In this document: one piece after another, positions 52,132 to 60,970 of the stretch
Numbering within the stretch: position 1 is the first letter of the stretch
Layout: each line of letters starts with the position of its first letter
DNA from: Gammaproteobacteria bacterium
Lineage (GTDB): Bacteria; Pseudomonadota; Gammaproteobacteria; Competibacterales; Competibacteraceae
DNA: 64,000 bases
Assembly (NCBI GenBank): GCA_024235135.1
Contig: JACKMZ010000008.1
Coordinates: 108,735-172,734 of the forward strand
Direction: 5' to 3'
The notes under the pieces: model-generated
Database searches by the model: none
Seen by the model: only the letters and a program-made list of their open reading frames with translations
What the model was told of the DNA's origin: nothing
Program-made: the position numbers and the translations under genes

Positions 52132-53562
52132 ATGCAAGAAACCCTCTTGAATTTCCTCGCGCAGTCTGGCTTCGGCCAATTCCAATGGGGAAACGGGGTC
52201 ATGATCCTGGTGGGGTGCCTGTTCATCTATTTGGCGATCGGCAAAAAATTCGAACCCTTGCTGCTGGTCCCCATTGGTTTTGGCATTCTCATCGGCAATA
52301 TCCCCTACGATACCCGCGCCCTCAGCCTTGGCGTCTACGACGGCCCGGTGAGCGAAGCGGATTTACACTACTACAAGATTACCCAGGAAAAACAAAACGA
52401 CGGCAAGACGGTCGTCCGACCCACAGGGGAAGTGATACACGATACCCAAGAAGGCAAGAAGATGGTGGAGCATGGCCAGGCGGTCATGGTCAACAACCAT
52501 GTCAAGCTGGTCTATTACGGGGATGTGAACGGGCCGGGCATCATCGACGTCGGTCAGGGCCGGCAGATATTCGTACTCGCGGCGGCCGACGACCATCGCT
52601 ATCCCGTCGTGGTTCGCCCCGAGGCGCAGGACCCGCGCAACGCTGGGTTTTTCTATCTGATATTCCAGGGCGTCGGTCTGGGTATTTTCCCGCCCTTGAT
52701 CTTTCTGGGCGTCGGTGCGCTCACCGATTTCGGCCCGATGTTGAGTAACCCGCGTACGCTCCTGTTGGGGGCGGCGGCGCAGATCGGCATATTCGGGGCT
52801 CTGTTGGGGGCGGTGCTCATCGGCTTCGATCTCAAGCAGGCCGCCTCCATCGGCATCATCGGCGGCGCCGATGGTCCGACCTCGATTTTCGTCTGTACCG
52901 CGTTGGCCCCCGATTTGTTGGGCGCGGTGGCGCTGGCGGCCTACAGTTATATGGCCATGGTGCCGATCATTCAGCCGCCCATCATGAAACTGTTGACCAC
53001 CCGGGAAGAACGGTTGATCCGCATGGAGCACATGGCCGAGGTTTCGCGCCGCACCCGCATCATATTCCCCATCGCTGGCTTCCTGCTGACGGCGTTCATT
53101 ACGCCGGCCGCGTTGCCGTTGTTGGGCATGTTGTTTTTCGGCAATTTGCTGCGTGAAAGTCTGGTGACCGATCGTTTGTCGAAAACCGCGCAAAGCGCCA
53201 TGATCGACATCGTCACCATCATGCTGGGCGTGTCGGTGGGGGCCAAGACCCAGGCGCAAAACTTCCTGACCTTTCAAACCATCGGCATCTTCATCTTGGG
53301 TATCATCGCCTTCGTCATCGCTACCGCTTGCGGCGTGCTGATGGGCAAGCTGATGAACAAGTTCAGCAAACACCCCATTAACCCGTTGATCGGAGCCGCC
53401 GGCGTGTCGGCCGTCCCAATGGCCGCCCGCGTGGTGCACAACGTGGGCCAAAAAGAGGACCCGCACAACTTTCTGCTCATGCACGCCATGGGCCCGAACG
53501 TGGCCGGCGTCATCGGTTCCGCTGTGGCCGCCGGTGTATTGCTGTCCGCCTTGGGCGGCTGA
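52132..53562 (+). CDS. mmdB: Sodium-translocating decarboxylase membrane subunit (MmdB/OadB)
   Basis: 476 residues, polytopic. Conserved OadB core: KKFEPLLLVPIGFGILIGNI, MLSNPRTLLLGAAAQIGIFG, the functional IGGADGPTSIF (sodium/decarboxylation site), INPLIGAAGVSAVPMAARVV and LLMHAMGPNVAG. It decarboxylates carboxybiotin and exports sodium. Unlike shorter family members it has a hydrophilic insert of roughly 110 residues (about 60-170) between early helices. Last gene of the operon; a strong terminator follows. Confidence 0.92.
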   Translation: MQETLLNFLAQSGFGQFQWGNGVMILVGCLFIYLAIGKKFEPLLLVPIGFGILIGNIPYDTRALSLGVYDGPVSEADLHYYKITQEKQNDGKTVVRPTGEVIHDTQEGKKMVEHGQAVMVNNHVKLVYYGDVNGPGIIDVGQGRQIFVLAAADDHRYPVVVRPEAQDPRNAGFFYLIFQGVGLGIFPPLIFLGVGALTDFGPMLSNPRTLLLGAAAQIGIFGALLGAVLIGFDLKQAASIGIIGGADGPTSIFVCTALAPDLLGAVALAAYSYMAMVPIIQPPIMKLLTTREERLIRMEHMAEVSRRTRIIFPIAGFLLTAFITPAALPLLGMLFFGNLLRESLVTDRLSKTAQSAMIDIVTIMLGVSVGAKTQAQNFLTFQTIGIFILGIIAFVIATACGVLMGKLMNKFSKHPINPLIGAAGVSAVPMAARVVHNVGQKEDPHNFLLMHAMGPNVAGVIGSAVAAGVLLSALGG

Positions 53563-53604
53563 TCGTTCAACCGTGCTCACCCGCTCTGGCTGAGCATTCA
53601 TCCC

Positions 53605-53645
53605 CATCCCGCGTTCCCGTTTTTCGGGGAGCGGGATGTTTTCAT
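53605..53645 (+). terminator. Rho-independent terminator of the mmd operon
   Basis: CATCCCGC (53605-53612) pairs with GCGGGATG (53631-53638), with additional inner pairing (TTCCCG/CGGGGA), followed by a T-run (GTTTTC). It ends the mmd transcript about 45 bases after mmdB. It makes the start of the next gene at 53636 impossible. Confidence 0.85.
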
Positions 53646-53671
53646 TTCAAACCAAAGATTTCGTGATCACC

Positions 53672-54667
53672 ATGTCGAACGTCGATCAACAGCACATTCT
53701 TTTCGTATTTCCGGGACAGGGTTCGCAGTATCGGGGGATGGGCAGCGATCTGTGCCAGGAATTCGCCACGGCTAGACGGATCTACGAGGAGGCCAGCGCC
53801 GTTTTGGGTTATGACATCGCTAAGCTCTCTTTCGAGGATGCGGACGACCAACTGAATCTGACCCGCTACACCCAGCCCGCCTTGTTGACGCATTCCATCG
53901 CCTGCCTGGAAGTCTTCAGGGAACTCACCGACAACCGGGTGATACCGGCGGTGGCGGCCGGCCACAGTTTGGGCGAATACTCGGCGCTGGTGGCCGTGGG
54001 CTCATTGAGCTTCGCCGAAGCCTTGCTGTTGGTGCGGCGCCGGGGCGAATTCATGGGAACCTACGGCGAAGGGGAGATGCTGGCTTTTCCCTTGGAGGTG
54101 GAAACCGTGCGGCCGCTGGCGGAGAAGCATTATTGCGGTATCGGCGGTTGCAATTTGCCGGATCAGACCGTGGTCGGCGGCCGAGCCGAGGATTTGGATC
54201 GAGTCGCCGAGGAGGTCGCGGCGTCGTTCCCACGCAAACGCGCCGTGCGGCTGAAAACGGAAGGGGCTTTTCATACCTATCTGATGGTCGAGGCGGCCCG
54301 CCATTTTCGTCCCGTGCTCGATGCGGCCGAAATGGCCGTTCCCCCCATCCGCGTGTTGTCCAACTATACGGGCGATTATCACCTACCCGATGCCCACATC
54401 ATCAAATCCCGACTGTTTTTCCAACTTTTCCATCCGGTACGCTGGATTTGGAATATGCGTACCGCGTTGAACGACGGTATCGATACGTTCGTCGAGTTCG
54501 GCGGGGGCATCGGCACGGGCGAGACGCCGGACGCCAAGCGCCCGAACCTGGAAAGCATTCTCAAGAAAGCCAGCAGGAGCGTCGAGCGCGAAACCCGTTA
54601 TTACCCGGCCATCAATAGCCGCACCCTGCGCGAAACGGCGGCTGCTTTCGATCCGTCCAACGCCTAG
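53672..54667 (+). CDS. ACP S-malonyltransferase-like acyltransferase
   Basis: 331 residues from the ATG at 53672 (MSNVDQQHILFVFPGQGSQ). Acyltransferase fold of FabD and polyketide AT domains: GQGSQ (15-19), nucleophile S99 in GHSLGEYSA, arginine in VRRRGEFM, and the catalytic histidine in EGAFHTYLM. About 20 residues longer than typical FabD at the C-terminus (GTGETPDAKRPNLESILKKA). Alone, not in a fab operon, so it may serve a secondary pathway rather than primary fatty acid synthesis. Confidence 0.82.
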   Translation: MSNVDQQHILFVFPGQGSQYRGMGSDLCQEFATARRIYEEASAVLGYDIAKLSFEDADDQLNLTRYTQPALLTHSIACLEVFRELTDNRVIPAVAAGHSLGEYSALVAVGSLSFAEALLLVRRRGEFMGTYGEGEMLAFPLEVETVRPLAEKHYCGIGGCNLPDQTVVGGRAEDLDRVAEEVAASFPRKRAVRLKTEGAFHTYLMVEAARHFRPVLDAAEMAVPPIRVLSNYTGDYHLPDAHIIKSRLFFQLFHPVRWIWNMRTALNDGIDTFVEFGGGIGTGETPDAKRPNLESILKKASRSVERETRYYPAINSRTLRETAAAFDPSNA

Positions 54668-54772
54668 ACGAGCACACGGCGTCGGTCAGGCAACCGAACG
54701 GCGGTATTCCGAATTCCAGGGTCGGGACAGGGATACCCGGTTTCCCTTGCGGCGCCAGGTGGGGCGCCCCGC

Positions 54773-55003
54773 CTATCCTTTCTTGCCCAAATAGGGGATT
54801 TTGCATTTGAAATCCCTGCGTTTGGCCTCGGACGGGCCTGGCAAGTCAACCGGCACGGATATCCGATCATCGTGCGTCGCGAAGACCCAACGCCGTAACA
54901 GGCGTTCAAGTTCCTCATCGGGCGCGCCTTCCACGATGGCGTCCAGAAAAGTATTCAGGGCGCGACGGGAAGATTTTCGCGAGTGTTTACCTGACCGACG
55001 CAA
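54773..55003 (-). CDS. Small charged protein with TTG start
   Basis: 76 residues from a TTG codon at 55003. The ribosome-binding site is excellent: AGGAGG six bases before the TTG. The product is basic at the N-terminus (RRSGKHSRKSSRRAL), has an acidic/helical middle (AIVEGAPDEELERLLRRWVF) and a lysine-rich end. No family recognised. The Arg-rich start could bind nucleic acid (inference). Confidence 0.6.
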   Translation of the reverse strand: MRRSGKHSRKSSRRALNTFLDAIVEGAPDEELERLLRRWVFATHDDRISVPVDLPGPSEAKRRDFKCKIPYLGKKG

Positions 55004-55086
55004 GACGTACCTCCTATCGATGTCCGGTTGACATCTCCGATCTGGATGCGTTGAGCGGTTTCTCCAAGCATCCGAATCCCGCGTGG

Positions 55087-56046
55087 CTAGCCGGAATGGA
55101 CGTAAGGGGCCGGCCGCTCCACGAAAGGAAATCCAAGTTGCCGTGTGCGCTCGGCCGAGCGTCGGATGTTTGGGTAGAGAGGAGTATTCGCCGACGACAG
55201 CATGTGGACCGAAAACAGGCCGGGCAGACGGACATCGACGCCGATCGCCACGCCTTGACCCATGCCGCCGGGCACTCCGATCCGCAGCATGTTTTCGATG
55301 GTCCGGGTGCGATGCGGGGAAACTGTCAGGGGTTGGTCGATGAGCAAGCTGTCGCGTTCACCGTGAACGACCAGAACGGACCCGGAGAACTGCTTGATCC
55401 AGTGCCGTATTCGCTGCAGGGTCTGCAGATACCCGTTGCCGGAATTGTTCCCTTGACTGCTCCATAAGTCGGCGTGGGTACAAATGACGATCCCCTTCAA
55501 GTTCTGCTCCAGAGCGAGCGAGAAACCGGCGTCCAGCCAACTTAGGTTGGCTTTATTGCGATGAGTGAAATCGGTATTGAAGGCTTTGCCACGCCCGAGA
55601 TTATTGTTCGAGCCCACGGTATGCAGTGTTAGGAACAACACGTGGCCGTGAACCCAACGCACGTTTTCCACTAACTTTTGATTGTCGTTCCTGGCGGCCT
55701 GCCGTGAAAAATTGAGGAGGGTCTCCGAAAAATCCTTGGATACGTGATGGAACAACGTGCGGGCCAGTTCCAGACAGGCGAAGGGGTCCTTGGCGTCGAC
55801 CCATTCGCGCTCGCCGGGCGTGAATATCACCGGGCAATGGAAGCGATGGAAGAAGGAATGGATTTTATAAAGCCGCTTTTCGCTTTTGGCGAGGCTGGCG
55901 GTGGCGTTGCCTCCCACATGCAGCAAGAACGACGGCTGCAATGAATTGACGACGCCGATCAGATTTTCGAGCTTGGAAAGCTCTTTCTTATGGCAGGGGC
56001 GGTCCGCTAGAGCGACAAACGAAAAAATGTCTTGATCCTTGTTCAT
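55087..56046 (-). CDS. Metallophosphoesterase-like protein
   Basis: 319 residues. It has the arrangement of a calcineurin-like phosphoesterase family whose members contain PGDNEW: here TPGEREW, with ENVRWVHGHVLFLTLHTVGSNN split as conserved in that family. First strand FVALADRPCH, second strand LLHVGGNATAS in place of the usual GD, and VVHGERDSLL instead of GHxH. Several metal ligands thus differ from the standard set, so activity is uncertain. No signal peptide. AGGA precedes the ATG. Confidence 0.7.
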   Translation of the reverse strand: MNKDQDIFSFVALADRPCHKKELSKLENLIGVVNSLQPSFLLHVGGNATASLAKSEKRLYKIHSFFHRFHCPVIFTPGEREWVDAKDPFACLELARTLFHHVSKDFSETLLNFSRQAARNDNQKLVENVRWVHGHVLFLTLHTVGSNNNLGRGKAFNTDFTHRNKANLSWLDAGFSLALEQNLKGIVICTHADLWSSQGNNSGNGYLQTLQRIRHWIKQFSGSVLVVHGERDSLLIDQPLTVSPHRTRTIENMLRIGVPGGMGQGVAIGVDVRLPGLFSVHMLSSANTPLYPNIRRSAERTRQLGFPFVERPAPYVHSG

Positions 56047-56462
56047 GGACAGTTCCTACGGCGCTAGCCGGTCGCGGATTTGCCCGGTCACGGGCGATGG
56101 ACATCAATAAGGACTGTCGACCAGCCGCGCGGGTCGCTGTTTGTCGTTCGGGATTTCAGTATTGGCTTTGTAACAAGAACTTTTTGCAGTTTCCTGACGA
56201 AACAATGAATTGTCGGGAAAGGTTTTATTAAAATCCCCGTCGATCATCCCTAAAACAAAGGGCCGTCGCCAAGTTAACCGGAAGCGACGGGGCAATGCGT
56301 CGGGGCTTGCGGATCAAGCCCCGAGGTGGTGGGCGGGCGTTGGAGGCCTGATTGGAAAACGGAGACGGCGTTGCCGGAGGGTGGCGTCAGCACCGATTGG
56401 CGGGGACGATCAAGGCGGGCGTCCGACAGGTCATCGAAGCGCCCGAGGTCATGGACCGTGTT
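56047..56462. other. gene-free region with a perfect stem-loop
   Basis: About 415 bases between two minus-strand genes. Short open frames here lack ribosome-binding sites and recognisable sequence, so I call none. It contains TCGGGGCTTG / CAAGCCCCGA (56300-56309 and 56315-56324), a perfect 10-bp stem that may end the ltrA transcript. Confidence 0.5.
56300..56324 (-). terminator. stem-loop downstream of ltrA
   Basis: Perfect 10-bp stem with a five-base loop, about 140 bases after the ltrA stop on the minus strand. No T-run; terminator or RNA-stability element. Confidence 0.4.
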
Positions 56463-57638
56463 TCACTTCTGGCTTTTGACGGAGATATTTTCCCAGACAC
56501 CGACGGCGAACAGGAGAGCGGCCGCAATCGCGGCCAAAGCTAGCGGCGACAGATGCTCATGGGCCGGAAAAGCGGCGATAAGCCCAAGGGCGCCGCAGAC
56601 ATGGGAGAGGGCGAATTTTCCGAATACCGCTTGCTTGAAAAGCAGATTACCGAGCAGAAACAACAGGGGTCCGCCGACGATGGCGATGGCCACGAGGGGT
56701 TCCGTATGCCCGCCGGGATGAGCCAAGATGAGTTCATCGGAAACGGCGACCAGAATCAAACCGGCGACGATGGGAATGTGCAGATAAGTGTAGGCCAGAC
56801 GGGCAATGCGGCCCGGGTCGTCGGATTCGGAAATGCGGATGCTGGCGTGTTCGGCGCCGATATTGAAATAAATCCACCACAGGGCGATCGAGCTTGCGAA
56901 GGCGACGAAAAAGGCCGTGAGGTTGACCAGCGTTCCCGGCAGTTCGGCGAAGGTGGCTCCGGTCACCAGCAAGGACTCGCCGAGCGCGATGATAATGAAT
57001 AGTCCGCAACGCTCCGCCATGTGCGCGCCCGAAACATCCCAGTCCGCCGTCGTCGAACGGCCGAGGCGCGGTGTCCAGAAGCCCACGGCGGGCGACACGG
57101 TTTCGATGAACAGGGCGATCCCCCACAGGACATAGCGCGCTTCTTCCACGGCGAATCCGCCACTGATCCAAAAGAGTCCCGATAGTCCCAGCCACGCCGT
57201 GATACGCAGGAAATTCCGGTAATTGCCCATGTGATACCCGGACAGCGCCCAACACATGAACACGCTGCGGCCGATCTGCATGAAGACATAGGCGCAGGCG
57301 AAAGCCAAGCCCGACGAGCCAAAAGCCTGGGGTATCGAGGTGGACAGGATCAGTCCCGCGAACATGAGGAGAAACAACATGAGCCGAACGGGCGTCGTCT
57401 GCGGATCGAGCCAATTCGTCACCCAGGTCGTATAAATCCAAACCCACCAGACGGCCAACATCAAGAAGGCCGTTTCGGCCATTCCAGTGAGGCTGAAATG
57501 ATGCAGCAGGGAATGCGAAAGCTGGGTGACGGCAAAGACGAAAACTAGATCGAAAAAGAGTTCGACGAAAACGACCTTGCTGTCTTCGTGGGATTTGCTG
57601 GCCCGTAATAGTGGGCGCTTCAGTGGTATGTCCGTCAT
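56463..57638 (-). CDS. ltrA: Low-temperature-requirement A (LtrA) membrane protein
   Basis: 391 residues from the ATG at 57638 (MTDIPLKRPLL); the frame to 57680 adds unrelated residues. About ten membrane helices. The family motif VELFFDLVFVFAVTQLSH is near the N-terminus, and HMAERCGLFIIIALGESLLV in the middle. Named from Listeria cold growth; function in gammaproteobacteria unknown. Confidence 0.92.
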   Translation of the reverse strand: MTDIPLKRPLLRASKSHEDSKVVFVELFFDLVFVFAVTQLSHSLLHHFSLTGMAETAFLMLAVWWVWIYTTWVTNWLDPQTTPVRLMLFLLMFAGLILSTSIPQAFGSSGLAFACAYVFMQIGRSVFMCWALSGYHMGNYRNFLRITAWLGLSGLFWISGGFAVEEARYVLWGIALFIETVSPAVGFWTPRLGRSTTADWDVSGAHMAERCGLFIIIALGESLLVTGATFAELPGTLVNLTAFFVAFASSIALWWIYFNIGAEHASIRISESDDPGRIARLAYTYLHIPIVAGLILVAVSDELILAHPGGHTEPLVAIAIVGGPLLFLLGNLLFKQAVFGKFALSHVCGALGLIAAFPAHEHLSPLALAAIAAALLFAVGVWENISVKSQK

Positions 57639-57716
57639 GGGATTCTTGATTCCTTGGGACGAGTGTGAAGGTTGAAACAACCGATAGCTACAACCCTTGG
57701 GGGCGCCGGGGTTATT

Positions 57717-57995
57717 CTACCCTCTTGAAAAATACCACCACAGTATGCCGGCGACGGCGGCCGGGACACCGAACACGACAATCAGGACCGGCGCTTCCTC
57801 CATCACGGAGTACCCGGCCCGGCTAACGCCGACCCAAAGGTTGATCAGGGAAAGGCCCAGCCAGACTGGAATGAAGTATTGCGCGGCCTTGACGACATAC
57901 GTCGAATCCGGTCCCCCCAACCACCGACCCAAAAGCAACCCGACCAACAACAATCCCAAGCCACCCGCGATCACCATTATCGTGTGCATGCGCAT
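57717..57995 (-). CDS. Small membrane protein, 92 aa
   Basis: Three hydrophobic helices: MVIAGGLGLLLVGLLLGRWL, YFIPVWLGLSLINLWVGVS and APVLIVVFGVPAAVAGILWW. The second contains a Pro-Val-Trp segment. I recall similar small proteins annotated as hypothetical in proteobacteria. Function unknown. It follows the SDR gene (minus strand) after about 215 bases that hold no clear gene. Confidence 0.7.
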   Translation of the reverse strand: MRMHTIMVIAGGLGLLLVGLLLGRWLGGPDSTYVVKAAQYFIPVWLGLSLINLWVGVSRAGYSVMEEAPVLIVVFGVPAAVAGILWWYFSRG

Positions 57996-58210
57996 ACTCC
58001 CGCCATACGGTGTCCAAGGTAGGGACCACCGATCGATGACTGATTTCCCCCCGACAAACTGCCGGAGAGCGGAATAGGTTTTTTCGGGAGGCCGCTCAGG
58101 CTCTCTTTAGCGAGACCTCCCAAATGCCACCCAACTATTTTAGGAACAAGTTTATAGAAACAAGCGTTCCAGGACGGAACGCCTGCGGTTACGGTTGGCG
58201 AATTCATCGC

Positions 58211-58981
58211 CTAGCGTGTCGTGTACCCACCGTTGGCAAAAATCGTCTGGCCGGTTATCCACCAGCCCTCGGTCACCAGAAAGCGGACGATCGGAGCGAT
58301 ATCTTGGATATCGGTCAGCCCGGTTTTCGAGAATTTGCTGAGCGCCGCCGCCGATTTGTGATAAGCGACGGCTTCCTTGGCTTCCTGCCCATAGAAAAAG
58401 GGGGTGTCCATCGGTCCAGGACCCAGTGCGTTGACGGAAATACCGCGGACGCCGAATTCCTTGGAAGCGGCCCGCGTGTAATGCTCGATCGGGGCTTTCG
58501 AACCGGGATAGATGGCGTAGGAATCCGTGTAGGCGGCGAGCAGGGAGGAGACGAGGGTCACTATATGGCCGCTGTCGCTTAAGGTGCGCCCGGCTTCCTG
58601 AATGAAGAAAAACGCGGCCTTGGAGTTGATCGCGAAAATCTTATCGTAGTCGGCTTCGGTCACGTCGAGAATCGGTTTCTTGATCACCATGCCGGTGGTG
58701 TTGATGGCGATGTCGACTTTTCCGAAACGACTTCTGGCTTCGCTGAAAAGCCGAACGTTTTCGGCGACGACCGTGAGATCCCCCTGGATGGCGAAGGCAT
58801 CCGCGCCGGCATCCTTGACGGCGGCGACGGTTTCTTCGGCCGCCTCCCGCGTACTGTTACTGTTGTAGTGGACAACAATGGCCTTCGCGCCGTGTTGGGC
58901 CAGGTCGCGACTGATCAGGCCACCCAGGTTTTTCGCTGCACCGCCAATTACGACGACTTTGTCTTCGAGTGTAATAGACAT
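58211..58981 (-). CDS. Short-chain dehydrogenase/reductase
   Basis: 256 residues from the ATG at 58981 (MSITLEDKVVVIGG). Rossmann motif GGAAKNLGG, which departs from the usual GxxxGxG in its first glycines, then NAD(P) region VVHYNSNST, NTTG (classical NNAG equivalent), catalytic Ser in VTLVSSL and Tyr/Lys in YPGSK. Substrate not predictable. Divergent from an AraC regulator 214 bases away, which probably controls it. Confidence 0.9.
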   Translation of the reverse strand: MSITLEDKVVVIGGAAKNLGGLISRDLAQHGAKAIVVHYNSNSTREAAEETVAAVKDAGADAFAIQGDLTVVAENVRLFSEARSRFGKVDIAINTTGMVIKKPILDVTEADYDKIFAINSKAAFFFIQEAGRTLSDSGHIVTLVSSLLAAYTDSYAIYPGSKAPIEHYTRAASKEFGVRGISVNALGPGPMDTPFFYGQEAKEAVAYHKSAAALSKFSKTGLTDIQDIAPIVRFLVTEGWWITGQTIFANGGYTTR

Positions 58982-59195
58982 CGCCTCATCCCCTTTACGG
59001 AAACACATTATGACATCGAACGGCTGTCCTACCCGCTAGGCGTTGAATGGGAAAGCCGGGCGTTCAGGTCCGACAAGCTTGGATTTGTCAGTGACCAAAA
59101 TTTATGATATTCACCGACTTGCCTACGGGCTTTCAAATTCCCCGGCGAACTTTCAAATTGTTCATACCGCTTTGCTTTCTACGGAGGGAACCCCC

Positions 59196-60128
59196 ATGGT
59201 CCAGTCCAGACAGCTACGCAACAGAGAGGCGCGCACTCCGCTACCCCAACATCACGATGTGCATTCACAGTGGGGGGCGTTGGACTTTATTTCGACCCGG
59301 GAAGATATTTCGCCGGGAATAGAATGGACGATTCACGACAAGCGGCATGCCGTGATCGTGCACTTGGGCGGGACAATGAACGCGTTGGAAACGGAGCTTG
59401 ACGGCAATGGCATGTCGTGCGCGCCAGCCAATGTAGGAGAAATTTGGAGCATTCCCAGCGGAATGCGTTATGTCAGTCGGGCGCAGGGAGGAACGATCGA
59501 TTACGCGGTTATTTTCATACAGCCGGACATCGTCAGCCGATTGTGTGGCGAGGACGTCCAGTTCTCGCGCATCGCGGCCGTACACGGGTGGCAGGATGAA
59601 TACTGTCTCCAGGCGACGCGGCAACTGGTGTCCTGTATTGGCGACCCGAACGATGTGACGCAGATGCTCGGTGAGTCGATCAGCCTGTCCTTGTGCCTGT
59701 ACCTCTATCGCCGTTATGGCGACGTCCAGGCCGGCTTAGCGAATCCTCAAGATGATTGTGTTCTTGACGAACGCACCGTATGCCAACTACGCGAGTACGT
59801 CCAAGAGCACCTGGCGGATTCCATCACACTGGACAAACTCGCCGCCGAGGCGGGTATGAGTAAGCATCATTTCCTGATCGTGTTTCGCCGGGCCTTCGGC
59901 CAAACGCCCGCTCAGTACGTCATCGCGCAACGCCTGCGAAAAGCCCGTTGGTTGTTGGCCCATTCCATCGAGGACATCACGTCGATCGCCTACGCGACGG
60001 GTTTTTCCAGCCATAGCCATCTCACGACGACCTTCAAGCGTTGCAGTGGATATACGCCCAGCGCGTATAGGCGTTACCATGGAACCCGCGGCGGGCGGTG
60101 CGAAACGCCCGCTTTGGATCGGCGATAA
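59196..60128 (+). CDS. AraC-family transcriptional regulator
   Basis: 310 residues from the ATG at 59196 (MVQSRQLRNREA), with GGAGGG seven bases upstream; the frame from 59043 includes non-coding sequence. The N-terminal cupin-like sensor part is about 1-190. The C-terminal tandem helix-turn-helix is at about 205-300 (LADSITLDKLAAEAGMSKHH; IAYATGFSSHSHLTTTFKR). Likely activates the divergent SDR gene; inducer unknown. Confidence 0.92.
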   Translation: MVQSRQLRNREARTPLPQHHDVHSQWGALDFISTREDISPGIEWTIHDKRHAVIVHLGGTMNALETELDGNGMSCAPANVGEIWSIPSGMRYVSRAQGGTIDYAVIFIQPDIVSRLCGEDVQFSRIAAVHGWQDEYCLQATRQLVSCIGDPNDVTQMLGESISLSLCLYLYRRYGDVQAGLANPQDDCVLDERTVCQLREYVQEHLADSITLDKLAAEAGMSKHHFLIVFRRAFGQTPAQYVIAQRLRKARWLLAHSIEDITSIAYATGFSSHSHLTTTFKRCSGYTPSAYRRYHGTRGGRCETPALDRR

Positions 60129-60205
60129 GCCAGAGGTTGGATGCGCCGTCGGCGGGGCGTTTCAGAAGTGGGTCAGGGACAATTTCGTCGAAATTGCGGA
60201 ACCGA

Positions 60206-60787
60206 TCAGCCGTAATAATCGGGTTCGTTGCCGGCCGTCCATTTGATGTTGCAACCCAGGCTAGGCCTCTGGTCCGCCGGCGCCGGCCGACCGGCCAGGA
60301 CGGCATCGACGGCGGCGAGCATGTCCTTGCCGGTAACGGGGCGGCCATTACCGGGCCGGCTGTCGTCGAACTGGCCGCGGTAGACGAGTTTGCGTTCCTT
60401 GTCGAACAGGAAGAAATCCGGCGTGCAGGCCGCCTTGTAAGCTTTGGCCACGGATTGATCGGCATCGAACAGATAGGGAAATACATAACCGGCTTCCTTG
60501 ACTTCCTCCGCCATCTTCTGCGGACCATCCTCGGGAAATGCCTGAATATCGTTGGAACTGACGCCGACCACGGCCAGACCCTTGGGCTGGTAGTCGCGGG
60601 CGAAGGCGGCCAGTGTGGGGCGTATATGCTTGACGAATGGGCAGTGGTTGCACATGAACACCACCAGGAGGGCTGGATACTCGGCAAAATCCTCCAAGGT
60701 CACGGTTTTGTCGGTGCTGGCGTCGGGCAACGAAAAAGCCGGGGCGGGCGTGCCGAGTTCGAGCATGGTTGAGGCGGTTGCTGCCAT
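60206..60787 (-). CDS. Thioredoxin-fold protein (AhpC/TSA-like)
   Basis: 193 residues. Redoxin domain with the active-site CNHC in VVFMCNHCPFVKHIRPTLAA, after a strand LLVVF; then GLAVVGVSSND and PYLFDADQSVAKAYKAACTP. CNHC is a reasonable CxxC pair, so it could reduce or sense disulfides; no signal peptide, so cytosolic. Known from similar proteins of unassigned function. Followed on the minus strand by the convergent AraC gene 77 bases away. Confidence 0.88.
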   Translation of the reverse strand: MAATASTMLELGTPAPAFSLPDASTDKTVTLEDFAEYPALLVVFMCNHCPFVKHIRPTLAAFARDYQPKGLAVVGVSSNDIQAFPEDGPQKMAEEVKEAGYVFPYLFDADQSVAKAYKAACTPDFFLFDKERKLVYRGQFDDSRPGNGRPVTGKDMLAAVDAVLAGRPAPADQRPSLGCNIKWTAGNEPDYYG

Positions 60788-60970
60788 CGGTATCTCCTGA
60801 TTGCGGATCGAGTGGGGCGGGAACCCGACCGTTCGAATGCTTGCGCGCGTCGGGTGTCTCCGCCACGGGCCGAGGCATGGGCCGAGGGGGCGCCCGCAGC
60901 GACCGGTCGGGTGCTTGGGTCATGCGGTGAGTATGGAGCATTGGACAGATAATCCGTCGACCGTTCCACG

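Noticed and set aside
53636..53671. Upstream start for the acyltransferase gene
   Set aside because: The extra codons lie inside the terminator stem of the mmd operon; the ATG at 53672 matches the family start.
58086..58121. GGGAGG...CCTCCC inverted repeat as terminator of the SDR gene
   Set aside because: Only a 6-bp stem with a long loop, and on the minus strand it is followed by A rather than T residues.
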